Source: Oscillospiraceae bacterium | Lineage (GTDB): Bacteria > Bacillota > Clostridia > Oscillospirales > Oscillospiraceae | NCBI GenBank assembly: GCA_017409645.1 | Contig: JAFQSI010000150.1 | Span: 1 to 9,615 of the forward strand | Reading direction: 5' to 3' | Length of the DNA: 9,615 bases | Shown here: piece after piece, positions 1 through 6,667 of the stretch | Numbering within the stretch: the stretch's first letter is position 1 | Layout of the letters: each line of letters begins with the position of its first letter | Notes under the pieces: generated by a model | Told to the model about the DNA's origin: nothing | Database searches by the model: none | Seen by the model: only the letters and a program-made list of their open reading frames with translations | Made by a program: the position numbers and the translations under genes

Positions 1-1785
1 CTGATGCAGTTCCTGCTGCGCTCCCTGGGCATCCCCGCCGTTGTGGGCGACGGCTGGCGGGGCGACATGAAGGAAAGCACCGTGGACCTCTTCAACTACG
101 AGGGCCACGCATGGTGCTTCGTGTATCTGGAGGGCGAATGGGTCCTGTACGATCCCCTGTGGATCAATTGCGGCACCACCGACCGGGATTACATCGCCGA
201 GTGGATCTATCTGGACACCGTGGAATTCGTCACCCCCGCCTATGACGGGGACAACCTGCCCCCCGAGGCCTGGGACAAGCCCAAGGTCTACTACACCGAC
301 GGCCGCTGGTACAATTTCGACAACTCCCACCCCAACGGCTACGGCAACTACACCATGCTCGTCAACAACCAGAGCTACAACTTCACCCCCTGCCAGGACG
401 AGCTGGCCCTGGGCCTGGACGGCGGCTATGACGGCTGGTACATCCTCGACGGCGTGAACGACAAGAGCGGCATGCAGCTGGGCGAGGTTTACCGCAACAA
501 CTGGCTCAGCTACGGCGAGTATGCGGACGGCAGCTACCTGAATCTGACCTATGCCCACCACAACGGTATGCAGATCGACGGCGCCGTCATGGAATATGAC
601 GGTGTGGAGCGCTATATGCACTGCAACACCTCCTTCCCCGTTCTTGCAGATGAGAAGGACTACACCATGCAGTACGGCTGCATGGCATTTAAGCCCGGCT
701 ACGTGGGTCCCTTCGTGGCTCCGGGCTGGGGCAGCGCCTACGACACCGATTTCCACATTGTCCAGTGGGAGAGCGACACCCCCGAGGTCTGCACCGTGGA
801 TGAAAACGGCATCCTGACCGCCCTGGCCCCCGGCTTCGCCCAGATCCGGCTGACCCTGACCGACCAGGACATGGGGAGCAGCGGCTACTACTGCATCACC
901 CACATCAATGTCTGCGTCTCCGACGAGGTCCGCATCCCCGACTACACGGACCACGCGCCCTGCAGCCACTCCTACGCTTACTCCCACACCGTTCCCGCCA
1001 CCTGTGAGGACTGGGGCTACGAGGTCCATATCTGTACGCTCTGCGGTGAACGGTTCGAGACCAATACCGATGAACCCTTGGGCCATGACCACAGCATCGT
1101 CACCATTACCGTCCCCTCCACCTGCATTTCCATGGGTGAAGCCACTTATGCCTGCACACGCTGCGGCGACAGCTACACCGTGGACCTCCCCATCGATCCC
1201 GAGGCCCACGCCTGGGACGGCACCGTCTGCACCCTCTGCGGCGATACCCGCCTGACTCCCTTTGACGATGTTGCAGAGGGCAGCTTCTACGAGGAGGCCG
1301 TGGCCTGGGCCGTGGCAAGGGGCGTCACCAACGGCGTATCTGCCACCAGCTTCGATGCCGCCGCCATCTGCAACCGGGCATCCGTGGTCACCTTCCTGTG
1401 GCGCGCCGCCGGTTCCCCCGAGCCGAAGTCCATGGACAACCCCTTCACCGATGTGCAGAAGGGCAGCTTCTATGAAAAGGCCGTCCTCTGGGCCGTGGAA
1501 GAGGGTATCACCAACGGCATCTCCGACACCCGCTTCGACCCCGCAGGCTCCTGCAACCGGGCGTCCGTGGTCACCTTCCTGTGGCGCGCCGCCGGCGAGC
1601 CCGCTCCCGCCGCCGGGGACCTGCCCTTCGCCGATGTCCCCGCCAACGCCTGGTTTGCCGAGCCCGTCCTCTGGGCAGTGCAGGAGGGCGTCACCACCGG
1701 TGTCTCTTCCACCCGCTTCGATGCCGCCGGTATCTGCAACCGGGCATCGGTCGTCACCTTCCTGTGGCGGGCCTTCCGCGAGTGA
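1..1785 (+). CDS. Cell-surface protein, transglutaminase-like + Big2 + CxxC repeats + three SLH domains (5' partial)
   Basis: The frame is open to the left edge, so the N-terminus, including any signal peptide and the catalytic Cys, lies outside the window. Counting from the Met codon at position 4, residues 1-55 resemble the C-terminal half of a transglutaminase-like cysteine-protease fold: GHAWCFVYLEGEW gives the candidate catalytic His35, and VLYDPLW the candidate Asp50. Residues about 255-307 look like a Big2 Ig-like domain (VDENGILTALAPGFAQIRL). Residues about 320-418 hold repeated CxxC motifs (CTLCG, CTRCG, CTLCG) of the zinc-ribbon-like kind seen in clostridial surface proteins. Three SLH domains (about 419-475, 480-536, 540-593) close the protein; each ends in NRASVVTFLWRA, with N-R-A-S where the classic motif is T-R-A-E. 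SLH domains anchor proteins to secondary cell-wall polymers, so an extracellular, wall-bound role is inferred. The substrate is unknown. The middle region (about 90-250) is aromatic- and Gly-rich and was not recognised. Confidence 0.88.
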   Translation: MMQFLLRSLGIPAVVGDGWRGDMKESTVDLFNYEGHAWCFVYLEGEWVLYDPLWINCGTTDRDYIAEWIYLDTVEFVTPAYDGDNLPPEAWDKPKVYYTDGRWYNFDNSHPNGYGNYTMLVNNQSYNFTPCQDELALGLDGGYDGWYILDGVNDKSGMQLGEVYRNNWLSYGEYADGSYLNLTYAHHNGMQIDGAVMEYDGVERYMHCNTSFPVLADEKDYTMQYGCMAFKPGYVGPFVAPGWGSAYDTDFHIVQWESDTPEVCTVDENGILTALAPGFAQIRLTLTDQDMGSSGYYCITHINVCVSDEVRIPDYTDHAPCSHSYAYSHTVPATCEDWGYEVHICTLCGERFETNTDEPLGHDHSIVTITVPSTCISMGEATYACTRCGDSYTVDLPIDPEAHAWDGTVCTLCGDTRLTPFDDVAEGSFYEEAVAWAVARGVTNGVSATSFDAAAICNRASVVTFLWRAAGSPEPKSMDNPFTDVQKGSFYEKAVLWAVEEGITNGISDTRFDPAGSCNRASVVTFLWRAAGEPAPAAGDLPFADVPANAWFAEPVLWAVQEGVTTGVSSTRFDAAGICNRASVVTFLWRAFRE

Positions 1786-1802
1786 TCTGCTCCCGGGCGT
1801 GT

Positions 1803-2010
1803 CAAAAAGCCACTTGCCTCTCCCTCTGGGAGAGGTGGCCGAGCGAAGCGAGGTCGGAGAGGGCCTCCCGATTTTCTGTGAAAATCGGGAAAATCGAATA
1901 TTTGCGTTGCAAATATTCGATAACCCTCTCAGTCACGCTGACGCGTGACAGCTCTCCCATAGGGAGAGCCAAGGCGCTTTGCGCGTTTTAGGGATTCTTT
2001 AACAGTCTGT
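1803..2010. mobile_element. MITE-like palindromic intergenic element (~208 bp, non-coding)
   Basis: Two short palindromic ends face each other: GCCTCTCCCTCTGGGAGAGG near 1816-1835 and GGCTCTCCCTATGGGAGAGC, read on the minus strand, near 1951-1970. An inner pair GGAGAGGG (1856-1863) / CCCTCTC (1924-1930) also matches. The centre holds two perfect hairpins: a 9-bp stem 1867-1875/1881-1889 and a 12-bp stem 1894-1905/1909-1920. The stretch is flanked by the 9-bp direct repeat CGGGCGTGT at 1794-1802 and 2011-2019, a possible target-site duplication. The visible inverted ends reach only to about 1982 on the right, so the exact right boundary is uncertain. There is no credible gene inside. The arrangement resembles small non-autonomous repeats common in intergenic regions of gut Clostridia; transposase-dependent mobility is inferred. 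Confidence 0.7.
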
Positions 2011-2011
2011 C

Positions 2012-2045
2012 GGGCGTGTTGCATTTTGCAGCACGCCCCTTTTTT
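2012..2045 (+). terminator. Rho-independent terminator of the SLH protein gene
   Basis: GGGCGTGTTGCA (2012-2023) pairs with TGCAGCACGCCC (2027-2038) through 12 base pairs including one G-T wobble, with a 3-nt loop, and is followed by a T run at 2040-2045. It is 226 nt beyond the stop codon at 1785 only because the repeat element lies between. Without that element and one copy of CGGGCGTGT, it would start about 10 nt after the stop. Confidence 0.87.
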
Positions 2046-2146
2046 ACGGTCCTCCGGCCTCAACATTCCCCTTCATTTTTCCGGATTCTTTCATGAAACT
2101 TATCGTAAAATCGAACAAAATTTGTAAATACCTCTGAAAAATTGAC

Positions 2147-2162
2147 GCGCATACGGTTGCGC
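2147..2162. promoter_or_regulatory. Candidate LacI/MalR-type operator upstream of malQ
   Basis: GCGCATACGGTTGCGC is an imperfect palindrome with 12 of 16 positions symmetric and a central CG. This matches the general form of LacI/GalR-family operators, and is close to the MalR-type CGCAAACGTTTGCG pattern as I recall it. It ends 12 nt upstream of the -35 box of the malQ promoter. A maltose-responsive LacI-family regulator is therefore inferred. No regulator gene is in the window, and the position upstream of -35 leaves open repression or activation. Confidence 0.45.
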
Positions 2163-2174
2163 ACCACCTAACAC

Positions 2175-2203
2175 TTGACAAATCACCGAAAAAGCATTAT
2201 TCT
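2175..2203 (+). promoter_or_regulatory. Sigma-A promoter of the malQ-glgP operon
   Basis: A perfect -35 box TTGACA (2175-2180), a 17-nt spacer and a -10 box TATTCT (2198-2203, 4 of 6 to consensus). Transcription would start near 2209-2211, leaving a leader of about 83 nt before malQ. This is the best promoter match in the 247-nt gap between the upstream terminator and malQ. Confidence 0.72.
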
Positions 2204-2205
2204 TA

Positions 2206-2248
2206 GTCAGGCGGCATCATAGGGTCACTCTGCCCTGGCGCCGCTGAC
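2206..2248 (+). promoter_or_regulatory. Structured 5' leader hairpin of malQ mRNA
   Basis: GTCAG-G-CGGC (2206-2215) pairs with GCCGCTGAC (2240-2248) with one bulged G. Inside it AGGG (2221-2224) can pair with CCCT (2233-2236). The hairpin sits at or just after the predicted transcription start and ends about 30 nt before the ribosome-binding site. No U run follows, so it is not an obvious attenuator. A 5'-end mRNA stabiliser or protein-binding site is possible; I recognise no riboswitch family. Confidence 0.4.
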
Positions 2249-2292
2249 AATGATAACATACAGATTATTGGCAAAAGCAAAGGAGATTCGTT

Positions 2293-3816
2293 ATGCGCAA
2301 GAGCGGCATCCTGATGCACATCACCTCCCTGCCGGGCAAATACGGCATCGGCACCATGGGTAAGAGTGCTTTTGATTTCGTGGACTTTCTGCACAAGTCC
2401 GGCCAGCAGAGCTGGCAGATCCTTCCGCTGACCCCCACCGGTTACGGTGACTCCCCTTATCAGTCCAATTCCGCCTACGCGGGCAACCCCTACCTGATCG
2501 ACCTGGAGCTGCTGATCGAAGAGGGTCTGCTGACGGTCGGCGAGGTCGAGAGCCGCGACTGGTGCTGGTCTTCTGACCGGGTCGACTTCGGCCGCCAGTA
2601 CAACAACAAGCTCGCCGTTCTGCGGCTGGCCTACGAGCGCTTCTCCGGCGGCGCCGATTTCGACGCCTTTATGGCGGAGCAGGCCGCATGGCTGCCCGAT
2701 TTTGCCCTGTTCATGGCTCTGAAGGGCGAGAACAATTCCGCCGCCTGGTACACCTGGGAGCAGGATCTGAAGTTCCGCAAGCCCGAGGCTCTGGACGCCG
2801 CCCGGGCACGTCTGGCCAATGAAATCCGCTTCTACTGCTTTGTCCAGTATACCTTCTTCAAGCAGTGGACCGCCCTGCTGGCCTACGCCCACTCCAAGGG
2901 CATCGAGATCATCGGCGATGTGCCCATCTATGTCCCCTACGACTCCGTGGAGGTCTGGACCGAGCCCGGCCTGTTCCAGCTGGACGAGACGCTGACTCCC
3001 ACCGCCGTGGCAGGCTGCCCCCCCGATGCCTTCTCCGAGGACGGCCAGCTCTGGGGCAACCCCCTGTACAACTGGGACAAGATGAAGAGCATGAACTTCG
3101 ACTGGTGGGTCCGCCGCATGGCCGCCGCCGGCAAGCTCTACGACGTCATCCGTCTGGACCACTTCCGCGGCTTCGAGGCCTACTGGTCCGTCCCCTACAG
3201 CGCCACCACCGCCAAGAGCGGCAAGTGGATCAAGGGACCCGACATGGACTTCGTCAACGCCCTGAAGACCCAGCTCCCCACCGTCCGCTTCATCGCCGAG
3301 GATCTGGGCACCTTGACCCAGGAGGTCCTCGATCTTCGTGACAACTCCGGCTATCCCGGCATGAAGGTCCTGGGCTTCGCCTTCGACGGCTGCAAGGAGA
3401 ACGAGTACCTGCCCCACAACTATCCCACCAATTCCGTCTGCTACACCGGCACCCACGACAACATGACCACCCTCCAGTGGTTCCACACCGCCTCGTATGA
3501 GGCTCTGGACTACCTGGTGGAGTATCTGGGTCTGGAGGATGTGGCCGACAAGATGACCCAGAAGGAGCTGGTCTGGAGCCTGATCAAGACCGCCATGGCC
3601 TCCGTCTCCGATCTGTGCATCGTCCAGATGCAGGACTACCTGACTCTGGGTGAGGAATCCCGCATGAACTTCCCCGGCACCATGACCACCAACAACTGGA
3701 CCTGGCGCGCCTGGGACGGCTTCGCCTCCGACGCTCTGGCTGAGCGCATCGCCGCCCTGACCAAGCGCTACGGCCGCGCCCCCAAGACCCCCAAGACCGA
3801 AGAGGTCACCGAATAA
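2293..3816 (+). CDS. malQ: 4-alpha-glucanotransferase (amylomaltase, GH77)
   Basis: Transfers alpha-1,4-glucan segments between maltooligosaccharides, releasing glucose and making longer chains for phosphorolysis; a cytoplasmic enzyme. At 507 aa it matches the short, Thermus-type amylomaltases (about 500 aa) rather than the ~690-aa E. coli MalQ. Family hallmarks include GYGDSPYQSNSAYAGNPYL near the N-terminus and GDVPIYVPYDSVEVW mid-protein. The catalytic residues are visible: nucleophile Asp289 in RLDHFRG, acid/base Glu336 in IAEDLG and transition-state Asp389 in GTHDN, with spacing close to the Thermus enzyme (293/340/395 as recalled). The start is set by AAAGGAG (2279-2285), 7 nt before the ATG. 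It is first in an operon with glgP, 43 nt downstream. No truncation or frameshift is seen. The symbol follows the usual name for this family. Confidence 0.96.
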   Translation: MRKSGILMHITSLPGKYGIGTMGKSAFDFVDFLHKSGQQSWQILPLTPTGYGDSPYQSNSAYAGNPYLIDLELLIEEGLLTVGEVESRDWCWSSDRVDFGRQYNNKLAVLRLAYERFSGGADFDAFMAEQAAWLPDFALFMALKGENNSAAWYTWEQDLKFRKPEALDAARARLANEIRFYCFVQYTFFKQWTALLAYAHSKGIEIIGDVPIYVPYDSVEVWTEPGLFQLDETLTPTAVAGCPPDAFSEDGQLWGNPLYNWDKMKSMNFDWWVRRMAAAGKLYDVIRLDHFRGFEAYWSVPYSATTAKSGKWIKGPDMDFVNALKTQLPTVRFIAEDLGTLTQEVLDLRDNSGYPGMKVLGFAFDGCKENEYLPHNYPTNSVCYTGTHDNMTTLQWFHTASYEALDYLVEYLGLEDVADKMTQKELVWSLIKTAMASVSDLCIVQMQDYLTLGEESRMNFPGTMTTNNWTWRAWDGFASDALAERIAALTKRYGRAPKTPKTEEVTE

Positions 3817-3859
3817 CCAACCTTTGCCATCGTGCAATCATATTTGAAGGAGTTAATCA

Positions 3860-6190
3860 ATGAGCTACGACTGCAAGAACATCCTGTACTGGACTGAGAC
3901 TCAGCTCAAGTACAAGTACGATGTTACCCTGACCGAGGCTTCCGCCAACGAGCTGCACAATGCCCTGGGCGAAGCCGTCATGATGGCCATCCATGAGAAC
4001 TGGAGCGCCAGCAAGAAGGCCCGCACCGTCAACCGCAAGGCCTACTACATCTCCGCCGAGTACCTGATCGGCCGCCTGGTCTACAGCAACCTGTTCAACC
4101 TGGGCATCCTGGACGAAATGAAGAAGCTCTTCGCCGAGAAGGGCGTGGACCTGGCCATCCTGGAGGACGTCGAGGACGACGCTCTGGGCAACGGCGGTCT
4201 GGGCCGCCTGGCTGCCTGCTTCATGGACTCTGCCGCCTCCTGTGACCTGCCCCTGAGCGGCTACGGCCTGCGCTACAAGCACGGCCTGTTCAAGCAGTCC
4301 TTCAACGAGAAGGGCGAGCAGTGCCAGGTCGCCGACGACTGGACCGCCCACGGCGATCCCTGGTCCTTCCGCCGGGAGAAGCACACCGTCACCATCAACT
4401 TCCCCGACCAGACCGTCAAGGCTGTCCCCTATGACGTCCCCGTCATCGGCTACGGCACCAACAACATCAACACCCTGCGCCTGTGGCAGTGCGAGCCCCT
4501 GGTGGATCTGGACTTCGACGCTTTCAACAACCAGAACTACGCCAAGGCTCTGGACGCCAAGAACAAGGCCGAGGACATCACCCGTGTCCTGTACCCCAAC
4601 GACTCCAACGACGAGGGCAAGCGTCTGCGCATCAAGCAGCAGTATGTGCTGTCCTCCGCCTCCCTGCAGGATATGCTGCGTGTGTTCAAGCTGCACCACA
4701 GCGATCTGAACGAGTTCTGCAACTATAACGCCGTTCAGCTCAACGACACCCACCCCGCCATGTCCATCCCCGAGCTGATCCGTCTGCTGATGCTGGAGGG
4801 CAAGTCCTTCGAGGAGTCCTTCGCCGTGGCTCAGAAGACCTTCTCCTACACCAACCACACCGTTCTGGGTGAGGCTCTGGAGAAGTGGCCCCTGCACCTG
4901 CTGCGCTCCGTCGTGCCCGAGATCGCTTCCATCATCTGCATGATCGACCACAAGCTGCGCCAGGAGCACCCCAACACCGGTCTGTGGATCATCCAGGATG
5001 ACATCGTCCACATGGCAAACCTCAGCATCTATGTTGGCTCCTACATCAACGGTGTTGCAGAGATCCACTCCAAGATCCTGGTTGACGACGTGTTCAACAA
5101 GTGGTACAAGGTCTTCCCTGAGCGCTTCCAGAACAAGACCAACGGCATCACCCCCCGCCGCTGGTTCGGTCTGTGCAACCCCGAGCTGGTTTCCATGGTT
5201 CGTGAGAAGGTCGGCTCCGACTTCCTGAAGAATCTGGACGAGATCGGCGCCCTGAAGGGCATGATCGATGACGAGCTCATCGGCCGCTTCAACTACATCA
5301 AGCACCAGAAGAAGGAGCAGCTCTGCGCCGTCATCGCTGAGCACGAGGGTGTCCAGCTCAACCCCGACTTCATGTTCGATGTCCAGGTCAAGCGCCTGCA
5401 CATGTACAAGCGCCAGCTGATGAACGCCATCTCCATCATGGACATCTACTTCCGTCTGAAGGAGGGCCGTCTGCCCGACTTCTACCCCACCTGCTTCATC
5501 TTCGGTGCCAAGGCCGCTCCCGGCTATGAGGATGCCAAGAGCGTCATCCGCTACATCAACCGGATCGCCAAGCTGATCAACAACGATCCCGCCGTCAACA
5601 GCAAGATGCGGGTCTGCTTCGTCCAGAACTACAACTGCTCCTATGCCGAGCATATCATCCCCGCCGCTGATATCTCCGAGCAGATCTCCCCCGCCGGCCT
5701 GGAGGCCTCCGGCACCGGCAACATGAAGCTGATGCTCAACGGTGCTGTCACCCTGGGCACCCTGGACGGCGCCAACGTCGAGATCGCCCAGGAGGCCGGC
5801 CACGCCAACGAGTACATCTTCGGCGCCACCGTGGACGACATCAACCTGATCAAGGGCAAGTACCTGGCCAAGAAGTTCTACGATGACCACTCCGACCTGC
5901 GCCGTGCTCTGGACACCATGGTCAACGGCACCATTGAGACCGACAGCGGCATCCGCGAGGTCTACAACAAGCTCATCAACTGGGGTCCCTCCTCCGACCA
6001 GTACTACCTGCTGAACGACTACAACTCCTACATTGCCGCCAAGCTCCGCGCCAACGCCGAGTACGCCGACCGTCTGAGCTTTGGCCGCAAGTGCCTGATG
6101 AATGTGGCCTCCGCCGCCAAGTTCTCCTCCGACCGTACCATCCGCCAGTACGCAAGCGAGATCTGGCACATCGAGCCCACCGTCCGCTAA
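3860..6190 (+). CDS. glgP: Alpha-glucan (glycogen/maltodextrin) phosphorylase, GT35
   Basis: Releases glucose-1-phosphate from the non-reducing ends of alpha-1,4-glucans using phosphate and pyridoxal phosphate (PLP); cytoplasmic. The 776-aa length is slightly short of the E. coli enzymes (~800). Family motifs run the whole length: ALGNGGLGRLAACF (from about residue 108), GYGLRYKHGLFKQ, NDTHPAMSIPELIRLLM, TNGITPRRW (from 427), VKRLHMYKRQ (from 510), FIFGAKAAPGY and EASGTGNMKLMLNGA, where Lys623 is the expected PLP Schiff-base lysine. There is no N-terminal extension of the animal phosphorylated type. A strong AAGGAG site lies just before the ATG, 43 nt after malQ, so both are probably one transcript. 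Sequence alone does not separate a glycogen-preferring (GlgP) from a maltodextrin-preferring (MalP) enzyme; the malQ partner favours maltodextrin, and no glgBCAD genes are in the window. Confidence 0.96.
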   Translation: MSYDCKNILYWTETQLKYKYDVTLTEASANELHNALGEAVMMAIHENWSASKKARTVNRKAYYISAEYLIGRLVYSNLFNLGILDEMKKLFAEKGVDLAILEDVEDDALGNGGLGRLAACFMDSAASCDLPLSGYGLRYKHGLFKQSFNEKGEQCQVADDWTAHGDPWSFRREKHTVTINFPDQTVKAVPYDVPVIGYGTNNINTLRLWQCEPLVDLDFDAFNNQNYAKALDAKNKAEDITRVLYPNDSNDEGKRLRIKQQYVLSSASLQDMLRVFKLHHSDLNEFCNYNAVQLNDTHPAMSIPELIRLLMLEGKSFEESFAVAQKTFSYTNHTVLGEALEKWPLHLLRSVVPEIASIICMIDHKLRQEHPNTGLWIIQDDIVHMANLSIYVGSYINGVAEIHSKILVDDVFNKWYKVFPERFQNKTNGITPRRWFGLCNPELVSMVREKVGSDFLKNLDEIGALKGMIDDELIGRFNYIKHQKKEQLCAVIAEHEGVQLNPDFMFDVQVKRLHMYKRQLMNAISIMDIYFRLKEGRLPDFYPTCFIFGAKAAPGYEDAKSVIRYINRIAKLINNDPAVNSKMRVCFVQNYNCSYAEHIIPAADISEQISPAGLEASGTGNMKLMLNGAVTLGTLDGANVEIAQEAGHANEYIFGATVDDINLIKGKYLAKKFYDDHSDLRRALDTMVNGTIETDSGIREVYNKLINWGPSSDQYYLLNDYNSYIAAKLRANAEYADRLSFGRKCLMNVASAAKFSSDRTIRQYASEIWHIEPTVR

Positions 6191-6198
6191 AGCTTACA

Positions 6199-6234
6199 AA
6201 AAATACCCGTTTCCATCCGGAAACGGGTATTTTT
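6199..6234. terminator. Bidirectional rho-independent terminator between glgP and the phage genes
   Basis: A perfect 16-bp stem, AAAAATACCCGTTTCC (6199-6214) with GGAAACGGGTATTTTT (6219-6234), and a 4-nt loop. The A and T tracts lie on the two arms, so it can stop the malQ-glgP transcript, 8 nt after the glgP stop, and also minus-strand transcription coming from the phage genes. Confidence 0.92.
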
Positions 6235-6244
6235 ATGAAATTAC

Positions 6245-6268
6245 GGCCTGCCGCAAAAGCGGCAGGCC
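6245..6268 (-). terminator. Hairpin ending the minus-strand phage gene cluster
   Basis: A perfect 10-bp stem GGCCTGCCGC (6245-6254) / GCGGCAGGCC (6259-6268) with a 4-nt loop. It starts 6 nt after the minus-strand stop at 6275. On the minus strand only a weak T-rich stretch follows before the strong hairpin at 6199-6234, so the two probably act together as convergent terminators. Confidence 0.65.
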
Positions 6269-6274
6269 TTCTCT

Positions 6275-6667
6275 TTATCCGTAGCGTCCCTCGTTCTCCG
6301 GCAGTCTGGGGATGCCCCCGTTCTCGTCGGTCTCCCGGAAGGTGAAGCTGTAGACGATGTGCTCCGGGCGGCTCTCCTGCTCCATTTCCAGGTCTGTCAG
6401 GTAGGCCGTGGTCGTGCCCCAGATGGGATGGAACAGCTCCCCCTCGCGCGCCAGTGCCATGATGACCGCCAGGGCATTGAACCGCTGGTTGGCATCCTTT
6501 CCGCAGAAGACCCCCCGGCCGTGAAAGACCCGAACCATGGGTGAGAGCCCGGTGTAGTCGTAGCCGCCGCTGTTGTTGGGAACATAGTAGGGGATGCAGT
6601 GGGCGCTGATCCGGAACTCCTCGGGATTCTCCGGCCAGGTGAACATCATAAATTTCATTCTATCCAT
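6275..6667 (-). CDS. Phage baseplate/DNA-circulation-N-like protein (130 aa)
   Basis: The N-terminus has FMMFTWPENPEEF, and the C-terminal half carries a pattern like the N-terminal domain of phage DNA-circulation proteins (Mu gpN type, DNA_circ_N): FHGRGVFCGKDANQRFNAL, then REGELFHPIWG, then YSFTFRE. In tailed phages such proteins work in baseplate or tail assembly. At 130 aa this would be a single domain, much shorter than full gpN. The start is supported by GGAGGTGG about 9 nt before the ATG at 6667; a second ATG three codons in is too far from that site. It overlaps the upstream gene by 8 nt and is the last gene before the terminators. The family assignment is from pattern memory and is moderate; the phage structural context is firmer. 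Confidence 0.6.
   Translation of the reverse strand: MDRMKFMMFTWPENPEEFRISAHCIPYYVPNNSGGYDYTGLSPMVRVFHGRGVFCGKDANQRFNALAVIMALAREGELFHPIWGTTTAYLTDLEMEQESRPEHIVYSFTFRETDENGGIPRLPENEGRYG

Noticed and set aside
1262..1948. A 228-codon plus-strand frame overlapping the SLH region and the repeat element
   Set aside because: Pro/Ser-rich out-of-frame reading of the SLH repeats that runs into the non-coding element; no ribosome-binding site.
1840..1990. CRISPR array or tRNA-like structure in the repeat element
   Set aside because: There are no regularly spaced direct repeats and no cloverleaf; the pattern is nested inverted repeats of a single element.
2142..2170. Second promoter with TTGACG at 2142
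   Set aside because: At 17-nt spacing the -10 position reads CACCTA, too far from consensus; the TTGACA at 2175 is much better.
2203..3837. A 544-codon open frame antisense to malQ
   Set aside because: The same in-register effect of codon bias; the product is Gly/Val/Leu-rich with no family features, and malQ itself has all catalytic motifs.
3857..6169. A 770-codon open frame antisense to glgP
   Set aside because: It is in register with glgP codons, so its stops would need sense TTA, CTA or TCA, which this C/G-ending gene avoids. The translation is low-complexity Val/Leu/Gly/Asp, with no recognisable domain.
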